From Gammaproteobacteria bacterium (lineage in GTDB: Bacteria > Pseudomonadota > Gammaproteobacteria > Pseudomonadales > Azotimanducaceae): 29,487 nucleotides of DNA. Below are positions 1-8,134 of this stretch, in pieces. Where the stretch lies: positions 13,438-42,924 of the forward strand of contig NZNP01000014.1 in the NCBI GenBank assembly GCA_002694945.1, given 5' to 3'. The notes below the pieces were generated by a model. That model ran no database searches. It had not been told where the DNA came from and worked only from the letters and a program-made list of their open reading frames with translations. The translations under genes and the position numbers were made by a program. Each line of letters begins with the position of its first letter. Position 1 is the first letter of the stretch.

Positions 1-564
1 TTGAAATTGATCGATTTGTTGAGCGAAGGTGGTTCCGAAATTGGAAGTAATTTCTTTTAAATTTTTCCTCACGAGGGTGCGAGGAAGTAAGGATCTTTGG
101 CCTAGTTTGCGCCAATTTTCATTTGCTTTTAATGATTCTCTGATACTTTCGGTCAGTATGGGATCAGAATAATAGACCTGCGATAGTGAGTAGCGATCTG
201 GCAAGGTGTAATCTTCGATATTGTTGTTGTAGTAAGCCTCTAGATCAGCGCGGGTGATATCGCTTTCGTCAACCTCCTGCGCTAAGAAGGTCAGTTTCTG
301 GACAAGTCTTCTCTTTATGATTGTGTCTTCATCGTCGAGTCCGAGTCGCAGAGCCTCTCTGTAAAAGACTTCTTCACGGATCCAGTTATGAAGCAATGAT
401 TCTAGTTCTTGCGCTGTAGGAGGAAGTCCCATCTGAGTTTCCCAGAGACTCACGATCTGATTCTCGACCGTCTCGTCGATGATAATTGGTTGTGGTCCAT
501 TGAGCCGTTCGGCGGCGAACAATAAAAGACCGATGATGACAAACCAAATGATGGGCTCTTTCAT
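1..564 (-). CDS. parvulin-type peptidylprolyl isomerase, N-terminal part (runs off left edge)
   Basis: The minus-strand frame from an ATG at 564 stays open to base 1, giving 188 codons with no stop, so the C-terminal part lies outside the window. Residues about 5-17 form one hydrophobic segment (IIWFVIIGLLLFA), a signal anchor or uncleaved signal, after which the protein would be periplasmic. The following stretch (IIIDETVENQIVSLW, then LPPTAQELESLLHNWIREEVFYREALRLGLDD) matches the helical N-terminal region of PpiC/SurA-like isomerases, in which this segment precedes the rotamase domain. The rotamase domain itself is beyond the edge. No strong ribosome binding site is visible before the ATG. 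A shorter reading frame on the same strand (386-625) is a shadow. The family call rests on the N-terminal pattern only. Confidence 0.72.
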   Translation of the reverse strand, partial: MKEPIIWFVIIGLLLFAAERLNGPQPIIIDETVENQIVSLWETQMGLPPTAQELESLLHNWIREEVFYREALRLGLDDEDTIIKRRLVQKLTFLAQEVDESDITRADLEAYYNNNIEDYTLPDRYSLSQVYYSDPILTESIRESLKANENWRKLGQRSLLPRTLVRKNLKEITSNFGTTFAQQIDQFQ

Positions 565-892
565 TCGTGCGGACTTGTACAGATGTTCGACGATCGAGTA
601 CGTTCCTGAACGAGATGATGGACAAAGATAAAGTGGGAATTGATCATCGTAACTATTATCCGGTCGTCATCGAAAACAATGTCAGTCGTAACTGAAGAGG
701 TAGGTTGGGGCATTGAATTCCGGTCTCATGCGACTTGTGGGATGACACCCGAAGGAAGAAGAAAACACATTGATTAGGATGTTGGTGTTCCAACGACGCA
801 CCTTAGCTGTTAGTTAGGGCTCAAGCAAGCGTCTCGCTCACCTTGGTATAAGGTCTCTTTATAGATTTATTAGTCTTACGAAATGTTCCTAA
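565..892. other. intergenic region between divergent genes, no confident gene
   Basis: These 328 bases separate the leftward isomerase gene from the rightward pyrDK-like gene, so they should hold both promoters, but I see no clear -35/-10 pair. Two small inverted repeats are present: GTTGG-4-CCAAC at 781-794 and ACCTT-5-AAGGT just before a T-rich stretch near 860. A plus-strand reading frame of 26 codons (615-695) has no good ribosome binding site and is not called. No riboswitch that I can recognise. Confidence 0.5.
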
Positions 893-2599
893 ATGTCCAG
901 CGCTGCTATGATACTGCCGACTTCCTATAGCTGGCACGATAGATTGAGCTACGAGTTCCTGGGTAAAGTGGTTTCAGGCCCTTTCACGATTCCTTCAGGC
1001 ATTGTCGCCACTGCGACGCCAATTATTCAACGCTTGTTTGATACGACACCCGAAGTTGGTGTTATGACGACTAAGAGTATTGGTCCTGTACCAAGATTGG
1101 GAAATCGTGAACCGATTATGACTCAATATGCGCCGGGTTGTTACATGAACGCCGTCGGCTTGACTAATCCCGGTGCAGAAGCAGCTTTATTGCAATTATC
1201 GTCGTTAGTGGTACCTCCAGATCGCTTTCTCCTCACATCGATATTTGGCGGTAATATCGAAGAGATTGTCTCGGTGGCCGAGCTGCTTGCGCCGCTTTCC
1301 GATGGTCTTGAACTGAACCTCTCCTGTCCACACGCTAAGGGTTATGGCATGGATATGGGGCAGGACGCCGGCCTTGTTCGTGAAATAACTGCGGCTGTCA
1401 AAGCGGCAGTGGACATACCCGTTGTTCCTAAATTGACACCGAATGTAGCTGACATTGCGGTAATCGCGGAAGCCGCAGTGGCTGGAGGCGCCGATGCATT
1501 ATGCGCTATTAATACAGTAGGCCCGGCCTATTTCACTGCCTACGGTTCGCCTGTTTTGCAGAATACGGTCGGTGGAATGTCGGGTCGCGGAGTCTTACCT
1601 CTTGCACTGAAGTGCGTTCGCGACATTCGAGAGGTCGTCGATGTGCCGATTATTGGTTGTGGAGGTGTGACAAGTATTGCTGATGTGCGTGCATTGAAGG
1701 ACGCTGGCGCTCAAATTTTCGGCGTAGGTTCTGCTCTAACGGGTTTAGATTCGGAGGAGGTAAGTCAGACTTTTGCTGCTCTGCAGAAAGCGCTGGAAAA
1801 TGAATATCCTGTATCTATTGCACCTCAGGCGAAGGTAGACATGGATTTCATGCCCTACACGTTGTTGGAGGTAGAGCGTGTCTGTGAGGATATCGCCATT
1901 CTCAGATTCGATAAGGATCTCGATGTTAACGCGGGTGAATTTATCTATACCTGGATACCCGAGCTCGGTGAGAAGCCATTTTCGGCGCTAACTGACAAGC
2001 CGTTTTCTCTCGTTGTGATTGATGTTGGTGAGTTCACTAGCAAGCTTTTGGCTCTGGAACCTGGGAGTATTGTCTATGTTCGAGGTCCGCACGGGGAGGG
2101 TGTTGCGCCTCCCAATAATGCCAGGATAGTCGCCGTTGCCGGTGGGACCGGTCTAGCCGCAGTCTATCAGATCGCGAGGGACTTCGGTAATGCTGATGTT
2201 TTTTTAGGTGCTCGCACAAGCGACCGGCTTTACTTTAAAGATGAGTGTGCTGCGATCGCTACGACGCATATAGCGACCGATGATGGTAGTGAAGGGTATC
2301 AAGGTTTGATAACAGAGTTACTAGAGTGCTGGCTGTTAGAGCAGCCAGAAGCAGAACGAGACAACATGGTCTTCTATAATTGTGGCCCCGCACCCATGGT
2401 GCATGCGGCTGAGGCAGTTGAGCGCAAGTTCGCGCGTGCTGAGCAGGTTTATTCAGCAATAGATTACCTGACCAAATGCGGAGTTGGTATTTGCGGTGCG
2501 TGTGCTGCTCCGGATGGTCGACGACTCTGTGTTGATGGTCCATTTCTGGTTCAAGAGACAATTATGAACGAAGTCAAAGTAGAGAAAGTGCAAGAGTAG
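893..2599 (+). CDS. dihydroorotate dehydrogenase (class 1B-like) fused to PyrK-like electron-transfer domain
   Basis: This 568-residue protein joins two units that are normally separate polypeptides. Residues about 20-300 are a class 1 dihydroorotate dehydrogenase-like FMN barrel: TTKS at 59-62, MNAVGLTNPG at 85-94, NLSCP at 142-146 with the catalytic-type Cys145, Lys180, GGMSGRG, and the phosphate-binding CGGV and GVGSA loops. Residues about 320-560 resemble PyrK: a flavodoxin-reductase fold with RGPHGEG near 397, an NAD-binding AGGTGLA at 416-422, NCGP at 496-499, and a [2Fe-2S] set C529-x4-C534-x2-C537-x8-C546 followed by VDGPF. Family knowledge would make it an NAD-linked dihydroorotate oxidase in pyrimidine synthesis. 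A dihydropyrimidine dehydrogenase-like or other role cannot be excluded, because no pyr gene is nearby and the downstream gene is an enoyl-CoA hydratase homologue 13 bases away. The Asn usually following SCP is His147. Met6 is an alternative start. Confidence 0.75.
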   Translation: MSSAAMILPTSYSWHDRLSYEFLGKVVSGPFTIPSGIVATATPIIQRLFDTTPEVGVMTTKSIGPVPRLGNREPIMTQYAPGCYMNAVGLTNPGAEAALLQLSSLVVPPDRFLLTSIFGGNIEEIVSVAELLAPLSDGLELNLSCPHAKGYGMDMGQDAGLVREITAAVKAAVDIPVVPKLTPNVADIAVIAEAAVAGGADALCAINTVGPAYFTAYGSPVLQNTVGGMSGRGVLPLALKCVRDIREVVDVPIIGCGGVTSIADVRALKDAGAQIFGVGSALTGLDSEEVSQTFAALQKALENEYPVSIAPQAKVDMDFMPYTLLEVERVCEDIAILRFDKDLDVNAGEFIYTWIPELGEKPFSALTDKPFSLVVIDVGEFTSKLLALEPGSIVYVRGPHGEGVAPPNNARIVAVAGGTGLAAVYQIARDFGNADVFLGARTSDRLYFKDECAAIATTHIATDDGSEGYQGLITELLECWLLEQPEAERDNMVFYNCGPAPMVHAAEAVERKFARAEQVYSAIDYLTKCGVGICGACAAPDGRRLCVDGPFLVQETIMNEVKVEKVQE

Positions 2600-2612
2600 A
2601 ACGAGGTTCAAA

Positions 2613-3419
2613 ATGGTCGAAATTGATACAGGTACGGAGGAACTTCTTTGTACGGTGAGGGATAGAGTAGCAGTTGTTACCTTGAATAAGCCTCATAAGA
2701 AGAATGCCCTGGGAGATATTCTTACGCCGGCTCTGCGGGAACTCTTACCGGTGATTGAGGCCGACGATCGGGTTGGTGTGGTTATGATTACGGGAGCAGG
2801 CGATGCTTTCTGCTCTGGTGGGGATGTTTCGGGCATGGGTGGAGCATCTAGTGCACCTAAGTCTGAGGCAGAGCGCATAGACGAGTTGACTTTCAAGCAG
2901 GAGACGCTGACGTTGAGGTTGCATCAATTGGGGAAAGTGACGATAGCGGCGCTTCCGGGTGCGGCGGCAGGAGCTGGCTTGTCGATCGCCTTGGCTTGCG
3001 ATCTGCGAGTTGCTTCGAGTCGTGCTTTTGTTACTACTGCGTTTAAGAATGTCGGTCTTTCGGGCGACTACGGCTCCAGCTGGTTCTTACCACGATTAAT
3101 TGGTCTGGCTAAAGCCAAGGAGTTGTTTTACACAGCTGACCGGGTGAATGCAGAGGATGGCTTGCGTCTAGGAATATTCAATGCAGTCTTCCCTGAAAAT
3201 TCGTTTCGAGACGAATCCTTTGCCTATGCTTGTGAGTTAGCTAACGGTCCTACTGCAACGCTAGGGCTAATGAAAAAGAATCTGCATGCTGGCATGGATC
3301 AGCCTTTGTCTGATAGCTTACGTCTTGAGGCAGAGCACTTAATATCGGCTATCGGAGCCGATGAAGCAAAGGAAGCGATTAGCGCCTTCATGGAAAAACG
3401 TCAGCCGCGCTTTCATTAG
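2613..3419 (+). CDS. enoyl-CoA hydratase/isomerase family protein
   Basis: A 268-residue crotonase-fold protein. Visible features are the CoA/oxyanion-hole segment FCSGGDVSGMGG near 69-80, the second oxyanion segment AALPGAAAGAGLSIALACDLRVAS, and GLSGDYGSSWFLPRLIG near 151-167. Crotonases that are true hydratases usually have Glu in the last segment. Here Asp and Ser occupy it, closer to PaaG-type isomerases, so hydration is not assured. The ORF starts 13 bases after the pyrDK-like gene with an ACGAGG ribosome binding site, so the two are probably co-transcribed. The metabolic link between them is not evident, and the substrate is unknown. Confidence 0.8.
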   Translation: MVEIDTGTEELLCTVRDRVAVVTLNKPHKKNALGDILTPALRELLPVIEADDRVGVVMITGAGDAFCSGGDVSGMGGASSAPKSEAERIDELTFKQETLTLRLHQLGKVTIAALPGAAAGAGLSIALACDLRVASSRAFVTTAFKNVGLSGDYGSSWFLPRLIGLAKAKELFYTADRVNAEDGLRLGIFNAVFPENSFRDESFAYACELANGPTATLGLMKKNLHAGMDQPLSDSLRLEAEHLISAIGADEAKEAISAFMEKRQPRFH

Positions 3420-3441
3420 ACGTATCCTATCGACTAAAGCC

Positions 3442-3777
3442 TCAGAAACTCTGGGCGAGCAGGGTATCCGTGCTTGTAATCAGTAGCGCGGCAATAAACG
3501 TTGTGCCATGATCGTCGATCTCGAAGTTTCCGAGTATTTTGTCAGTCAGCCAGAGAAGGAATGTATCAATGACGATGAGAAAAACGCTCAAAGTCAGAAT
3601 AACGAAAGGCAGGCTTAACAGTTTTAGTGTGGCTCCCAACGTTTCATTAATGAATCCGTAAATACTCGTTTCGAGTAAGGCTGTGCCGTAGGAGTCGACG
3701 CTTACGCCGGGCAGCACTCACGCAATCATAAAGCTGGAGGCGCCTAAACAAAGAATAATTAAAACCAGTTCAATCAT
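3442..3777 (-). pseudogene. phage holin family 4 (small membrane protein) gene interrupted by in-frame TGA
   Basis: The intact frame would run from an ATG at 3777, with a GAGGAAA ribosome binding site just upstream, and encode about 110 residues. This is the normal length for the holin-4 superfamily of small membrane proteins (LPGVSVDSYGTALL, then LPFVILTLSVFLIVIDTFLLW and FIAALL). The first transmembrane segment (MIELVLIILCLGASSFMIA) is followed directly by TGA and then LPGV with no frame change. The homologous position commonly carries a hydrophobic or aromatic residue, so one TGG-to-TGA change would explain it. A GTG right after the stop (3717) could start a 91-residue version lacking the first membrane helix, but it has no convincing ribosome binding site. 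This is probably a recent nonsense mutation or a sequencing error. Confidence 0.68.
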
Positions 3778-3787
3778 CGCCTGTTTC

Positions 3788-3827
3788 CTCTATTTCTCTA
3801 TTTCTCTATCTCTCTATTTCTCTATTT
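3788..3827. repeat. five tandem copies of an 8-bp unit (CTCTATTT)
   Basis: The plus strand reads CTCTATTT, CTCTATTT, CTCTATCT, CTCTATTT, CTCTATTT, perfect except for one base in the third copy. On the minus strand this is AAATAGAG repeated, ending a few bases before the GAGGAAA ribosome binding site of the holin-family gene. The repeat thus lies in that gene's leader, where changes in copy number would alter promoter or leader spacing but not reading frame. Confidence 0.9.
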
Positions 3828-4008
3828 CAGCTTCTACCTTCCGATCTCCTACTCCCTCTTATCCCTACATTATGTTTTCTTGGGGGCTCGTCGATTCAGA
3901 TTGATTGTCGACAGCCAGATAGCTGCAAAGGCCAGTTGACGCTCCGCGTTGTTCTCTAAGTTATTGATAGCTGGAGGTATGGGTTAGTCTAAGTAAGTCA
4001 ACTTGATT

Positions 4009-4047
4009 AAAAACTGGTTTCTTAGGGGATCGTGAAAACAGGAAACC
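4009..4047 (-). terminator. possible weak intrinsic terminator of rimB-rimK gene
   Basis: Read on the minus strand just after the stop of the RimB-RimK gene, GGTTTC and GAAACC can pair across a 20-base loop. This is followed by AG and a run of five T. The stem is only six pairs and the loop is large, so this is a weak call. Confidence 0.3.
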
Positions 4048-4052
4048 GCGTT

Positions 4053-5438
4053 TTAGAGTGCTCTCTTGTATTTCAACGTTTTCTCGATGGCATTAATCAT
4101 AAGCCCGGCCACATCTTTTTGGGTGGCATTTTCTATACCCTCTAGCCCAGGTGATGAATTTACTTCAAGTAGTAATGGACCGACCCTTGATCTAATCACG
4201 TCAACACCAGCGACGGTCAACCCCATAGCCTTTGTTGCTCTGACAGCGATTCGTTTCTCTTCACTCGTCGCCTTGACCACTGTAGCGGAACCCCCTTGGT
4301 GTAAGTTTGCTCTGAATTCGCCAGGCGCTGCGGTTCGTTCTATTGCGGCGACAACTCTGTTGTTGATGACAAAGAGACGGACGTCTTTACCGTCAGCTTC
4401 CTTGATGAACTCTTGTACTAGCAGATTAGCATTTACAGATTTAAAGGCATTGATAACACTTTCAGCTGCTTTGACTGTTTCTGCTAAGACCACACCTCGA
4501 CCCTGCGTGCCTTCTAGCAATTTTACGATTAGTGGTGCGCCTCCGACCATCTCAATTAGCTCTTTGGTATCAATAGGTGAATTAGCAAAACCAGTGACCG
4601 GGATATCAAGTCCGCTTTTGATCAACAGTTGCAGAGAAAATAGTTTGTCCCTCGATTGGCTTATGCTGGCTGAACTGTTGAGAGAATAAATTCCCATGCT
4701 CTCGAATTGGCGCGTGAGTGCGCAACCGTAAAACGTAGCGCTGGGCCGGATACGAGGAATGATGGCATCCAGGTCGTCGACGATATGACCGCCGCGATAG
4801 TGGACCTCAGGCGTCTCATCGTCGAGTTTCATATAGCAGTCTTTGATATTGAGGAAAATCATCTCGTGACCTCTTTCGGTGCCGGCATCCATTATTCTGG
4901 TGTTGCTATAGAGTTCTGGATTGCTGGCTAATAAGCCGATTTTCAGACCGGATCCTTCGGAATCAGTAATGTTATAGAGTTGGCGGATATCCTGTTCAGA
5001 AAGACGACCTAAAGCCAGAGTCTGCGACGGATCGACCAGTATTCTCCCGTTCATTGCTTCGCGGCCGAGAAGCATTCGATAGCCCATGGTATCTCGATTT
5101 GTCAGTGTCAGCTCTATCTCCCAGATTTTTTCTCCTAGCTTTACCGGGGTCTGAATGACATATCGTTTCTCTGCAGCTCCGTTAGTAGACTTAATTACAC
5201 GTCGATCGATAATCGGTGATTCACAGCGCACGCTGATCTTCCTGTTTTGCTGAACAGGGTGTATGTCGAAAGAAACCCAAGGTTGACCACTGCGTTTGAA
5301 TGCATGAATGTTGAAGGCGTGTAGAGAGCTGGTTTTTGCACCAGAATCGACTCTGGCCTTAACCCCTGGGATGCCTAGCTGAGGGAAAATACACCATTCG
5401 TCACTGCCGACGATCAGTTTTTCTTCGGTTTCTTTCAT
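4053..5438 (-). CDS. RimB-like (ATP-dependent zinc protease family) domain fused to RimK-like ATP-grasp ligase
   Basis: A 461-residue fusion. Residues about 8-155 form the RimB/DUF785 retropepsin-like domain: RVDSGAKTSSLHA with the DSG aspartate at 31, later LLGREAM. Residues about 165-455 are a RimK-type ATP-grasp ligase: SNTRIMDAGTERG, the ATP-binding KLLEGTQGRGV, VQEFIKEADGKDVRLFVI and the metal/ATP motif PLLLEVNSSPGLEGIE. RimK adds glutamates to the C-terminus of ribosomal protein S6 in E. coli. RimB is reported to act with it in Pseudomonas. In most genomes the two are separate genes, so the fusion suggests direct coupling. The ribosomal substrate is assumed from the family, not shown here. 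Transcribed divergently from the GST gene. Confidence 0.88.
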   Translation of the reverse strand: MKETEEKLIVGSDEWCIFPQLGIPGVKARVDSGAKTSSLHAFNIHAFKRSGQPWVSFDIHPVQQNRKISVRCESPIIDRRVIKSTNGAAEKRYVIQTPVKLGEKIWEIELTLTNRDTMGYRMLLGREAMNGRILVDPSQTLALGRLSEQDIRQLYNITDSEGSGLKIGLLASNPELYSNTRIMDAGTERGHEMIFLNIKDCYMKLDDETPEVHYRGGHIVDDLDAIIPRIRPSATFYGCALTRQFESMGIYSLNSSASISQSRDKLFSLQLLIKSGLDIPVTGFANSPIDTKELIEMVGGAPLIVKLLEGTQGRGVVLAETVKAAESVINAFKSVNANLLVQEFIKEADGKDVRLFVINNRVVAAIERTAAPGEFRANLHQGGSATVVKATSEEKRIAVRATKAMGLTVAGVDVIRSRVGPLLLEVNSSPGLEGIENATQKDVAGLMINAIEKTLKYKRAL

Positions 5439-5467
5439 TACGAGAGTCGCTTAGGTTTTTCAAGGCG

Positions 5468-5500
5468 CGCTAGGTTAAGGATCTAGCGTTGCCCTGGCAA
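5468..5500. promoter_or_regulatory. two adjacent palindromes in the rimBK/gst divergent promoter
   Basis: CGCTAG at 5468-5473 and CTAGCG at 5483-5488 form an inverted repeat with a 9-base centre. Immediately after it, TTGCC-CT-GGCAA (5489-5500) forms a second, tighter palindrome. A TATAGT box (5507-5512) lies just downstream, toward the GST gene. The position between divergent genes fits operators or overlapping promoter elements. No regulator is identified. Confidence 0.35.
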
Positions 5501-5541
5501 GCCCTCTATAGTAGTCGCTCGTTTATTGACTGGAGCCTGTT

Positions 5542-6282
5542 ATGCTCGACCTCTATTACTGGCCGACTCCGAATGGAAAAAAAGTCACTATACAGCTTGA
5601 AGAGTGCGGCATCGACTATAACTTAATTGAATGCAACATAGCTAAAGGTGATCAGTTCGGTAATGATTTTTTGAAAATATGTCCCAATAACCGAATGCCG
5701 GCGCTAGTTGATCAGAACCCTGGTGATGGTCAGGGACATCTATCGGTCTTTGAGTCTGGTGCCATCATGTTATACATCGCCGAGAAAACGGGTCAGTTTA
5801 TCCCTTCGGACAGGCGGGGTAGATTTAATGTCACTCAATGGTTGATGTGGCAAATGGCTAACCAAGGTCCTAAAACCGGCGAGTGCGGTCATTTTCGGCG
5901 GCTTGAAGATTCAGAAGGTGACCAGAGCTACGGCATCACACGTTTCACCGATGAGGTGAATCGCTTTTATGGCGTTCTGAATAATCAGCTTTATAACCAG
6001 CGTTACATATGTGGGGATGAGTATACGATCGCAGATATGATCTGTTACCCCTGGACTGTGAACTGGGAAGGTCAAGGGCAAAACATCGAAGATTTCAAGT
6101 ATTTTAAACGTTGGTTCGAAGAGTTGAGCGAGCGTGAAGGCGTGCAACGCGGCATGGCAGTGGGCGCTGATTTGCGCAATGACTTTTCGACACTATCCGA
6201 TAAAGAAAAAGGTGATCTGAGAGCACTGCTCTACAACCAAAGAGCCCGTCCTGCGCCAGAGCACGGTGGTTTGGAAATTTGA
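5542..6282 (+). CDS. Nu-class glutathione S-transferase, YfcG/YghU-like disulfide-bond oxidoreductase
   Basis: 246 residues with a thioredoxin-fold N-terminal half (LDLYYWPTPNGKKVTIQLEE, then NNRMPALVD and the glutathione gamma-Glu-binding VFESGAIMLYIAE) and an all-helical C-terminal half (WLMWQMANQGP, then YICGDEYTIADMICYPW). The TPNGKK start and missing catalytic Tyr/Ser/Cys are typical of the YfcG/YghU Nu class, which reduces disulfides or peroxides with glutathione. A GGAG lies 8 bases before the ATG. Soluble cytoplasmic protein. It is monocistronic, with convergent ilvD downstream. Confidence 0.88.
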   Translation: MLDLYYWPTPNGKKVTIQLEECGIDYNLIECNIAKGDQFGNDFLKICPNNRMPALVDQNPGDGQGHLSVFESGAIMLYIAEKTGQFIPSDRRGRFNVTQWLMWQMANQGPKTGECGHFRRLEDSEGDQSYGITRFTDEVNRFYGVLNNQLYNQRYICGDEYTIADMICYPWTVNWEGQGQNIEDFKYFKRWFEELSEREGVQRGMAVGADLRNDFSTLSDKEKGDLRALLYNQRARPAPEHGGLEI

Positions 6283-6319
6283 ATCTGACTTATTTGCGCT
6301 TTTGTGTCAGCTTGGAGTA

Positions 6320-7993
6320 TTAACCGGTAACCGCGCCTTCAGATGCAGAGCTAACTAATTTGGCGTATTTCGCTAGTAAGCCGCGAGTAGCGTATGGAGC
6401 TGGTTGTTGCCAGCTCGCGCGTCGCCGGTCGAGTTCAGCCGTGTCGACATTTACGTTGATTGCTTTTTCATCGGCATCAATTGTGATGTGATCGCCATCC
6501 TCTATCAAAGCAATAGTTCCACCCTCAAAAGCTTCAGGCGTTATATGCCCTATTACGAATCCATGTGAGCCACCGGAGAACCGGCCATCCGTAATCAGCG
6601 CAACTTTGTCAGAAAGACCGCGTCCATTTATGGCGCTAGTTGGCGAAAGCATTTCCCGCATTCCCGGTCCACCACGCGGCCCTTCGTACCGAACGACGAC
6701 TACGTCACCTTCGACTACTGTACCATCCAGAATCGCGGCAAGTGCCGCCTCTTCCCCATGGAAACAGCGTGCGGTTCCGGTGAACTTTAGGCCTTCGTGA
6801 CCAGTGATTTTGGCGACGGATCCTTCAGTTGCAATATTGCCTCGGAGAATAACGAGGTGTGAATCTTTCTTAACTGGATCAGTCATCGGGCGGATGACTT
6901 TCTGATCTTCAGGATAAGGTTTAACCTCCGAGAGATTTTCAGCCAGAGTTTTACCGGTAACCGTCAAGCAGTCACCGTGAAGAAGTCCTTCAGCTAGCAG
7001 ATCTTTCATGAGTGGCTGGATTCCTCCGATTTCAATCAGTTCACTCATGGCGTATTGACCAGCAGGACGCATATCGGCGAGAACCGGGACTCTCATGCCG
7101 ATACGAGAAAAATCGTCGATTGACAGAGGTATGCCTGCGGCATGTGCTATAGCCAATAAGTGGAGTACCGCATTTGTAGATCCCTCTAGTGCTATGACTG
7201 TTGTAATAGCATTTTCAAAGGCTTCGACTGAAAGGATGTCTGAAGGTTTGATGCCACGCTCAATCAGGCGGACAACAGCTTCTCCTGCTGCGTAGCTATC
7301 CAGCCTTTTGTTCTGAGAGACCGCTTCTTGGGCCGAAGAATTGGGTAGCGATAAGCCCAAAGCTTCAATCGCTGAAGCCATTGTGTTTGCTGTGTACATG
7401 CCGCCACATGAGCCAGGTCCGGGTATGGAAGTGGCTTCGATATCTCGGAGCTCAATATCTGAAATTGCACCTGCTGCATGTTTTCCGACGGCCTCAAAGA
7501 CTGAAACAATGTCGCGTCTATCTTTACCCGGTTGAATAGTGCCGCCATAGACAAAGACGCTTGGCCGGTTTATTCGAGCCATAGCCATGGCGCAACCTGG
7601 CATGTTTTTGTCGCAGCCACCTATCGCGACGAAGCCGTCGAAGCCTTCTGCGCAAACGACTGTTTCGATTGAGTCAGCTATTACTTCTCTTGAAACTAAT
7701 GAGTAACGCATTCCGGGTGACCCCATTGAAATGCCGTCGGAAACAGTAATCGTATTAAATGTCACCGATTTGCCGCCTGCTTCGTCGGCGCCTAGTGCTG
7801 CCGAGTCAGCCAGTTCATTGATATGAACATTGCATGGAGTAAGGTTACTCCAAGTGGATGCTATGCCAACCTGCGATTTGCCAAAGTCCTCTTCCGTAAA
7901 ACCCACCGCATATAACATGGCTCGTGCGGCGGCTTTTTCGTTGCCGTCAACCACAAGAGAAGAGAAAGGTCGGTTTTTGCTTTTGCCGGTCAT
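6320..7993 (-). CDS. ilvD: dihydroxy-acid dehydratase
   Basis: Catalyses dehydration of 2,3-dihydroxy-isovalerate and -methylvalerate in valine, leucine and isoleucine synthesis. The sequence shows the iron-sulfur cysteine motifs CDKNMPGC and GSCGGMYTANTM and the C-terminal TDGRFSGGSHGFVIGHITPEA block. The open frame extends to an ATG at 8071, but the first 26 residues of that version (MVLIKTMRYF...) have no family counterpart. I start at the ATG at 7993 (MTGKSKNRPFSS), which gives 557 residues, the usual length, with AAAGG about 9 bases upstream. Transcribed divergently from the hotdog gene. Confidence 0.93.
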   Translation of the reverse strand: MTGKSKNRPFSSLVVDGNEKAAARAMLYAVGFTEEDFGKSQVGIASTWSNLTPCNVHINELADSAALGADEAGGKSVTFNTITVSDGISMGSPGMRYSLVSREVIADSIETVVCAEGFDGFVAIGGCDKNMPGCAMAMARINRPSVFVYGGTIQPGKDRRDIVSVFEAVGKHAAGAISDIELRDIEATSIPGPGSCGGMYTANTMASAIEALGLSLPNSSAQEAVSQNKRLDSYAAGEAVVRLIERGIKPSDILSVEAFENAITTVIALEGSTNAVLHLLAIAHAAGIPLSIDDFSRIGMRVPVLADMRPAGQYAMSELIEIGGIQPLMKDLLAEGLLHGDCLTVTGKTLAENLSEVKPYPEDQKVIRPMTDPVKKDSHLVILRGNIATEGSVAKITGHEGLKFTGTARCFHGEEAALAAILDGTVVEGDVVVVRYEGPRGGPGMREMLSPTSAINGRGLSDKVALITDGRFSGGSHGFVIGHITPEAFEGGTIALIEDGDHITIDADEKAINVNVDTAELDRRRASWQQPAPYATRGLLAKYAKLVSSASEGAVTG

Positions 7994-8134
7994 GTCGGTA
8001 TACCTTTTTGCTTTGAGCGTTTGCTCGATTTGGGTGGAGGCAAAATAACGCATCGTCTTTATTAATACCATTGATAATCGCGCAAGACTGAAACGCGTTT
8101 TCTGGCATACTTCGGAGCGAAAAGTGGAGGAACT

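Noticed and set aside
615..695. 26-codon plus-strand open frame (MMDKDKVGIDHRN...)
   Set aside because: No proper Shine-Dalgarno, no recognisable family, and the same frame is open back to 552 inside the start of the leftward gene, so it is likely chance.
745..760. CACCCGAAGGAAGAAG before the pyrDK-like gene recalls the glycine riboswitch core CCGAAGG
   Set aside because: The paired stem bases and the CUCUCAGG end block of the glycine aptamer are absent, and the downstream gene has no glycine link.
4066..4689. 207-codon plus-strand frame opposite the RimK part
   Set aside because: It is a shadow of the strongly supported RimB-RimK gene on the minus strand and shows no protein family features.
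6290..6316. CTGAC...GTCAG stem between GST and ilvD as a bidirectional terminator
   Set aside because: Only five pairs around a 16-base loop without a T-run.
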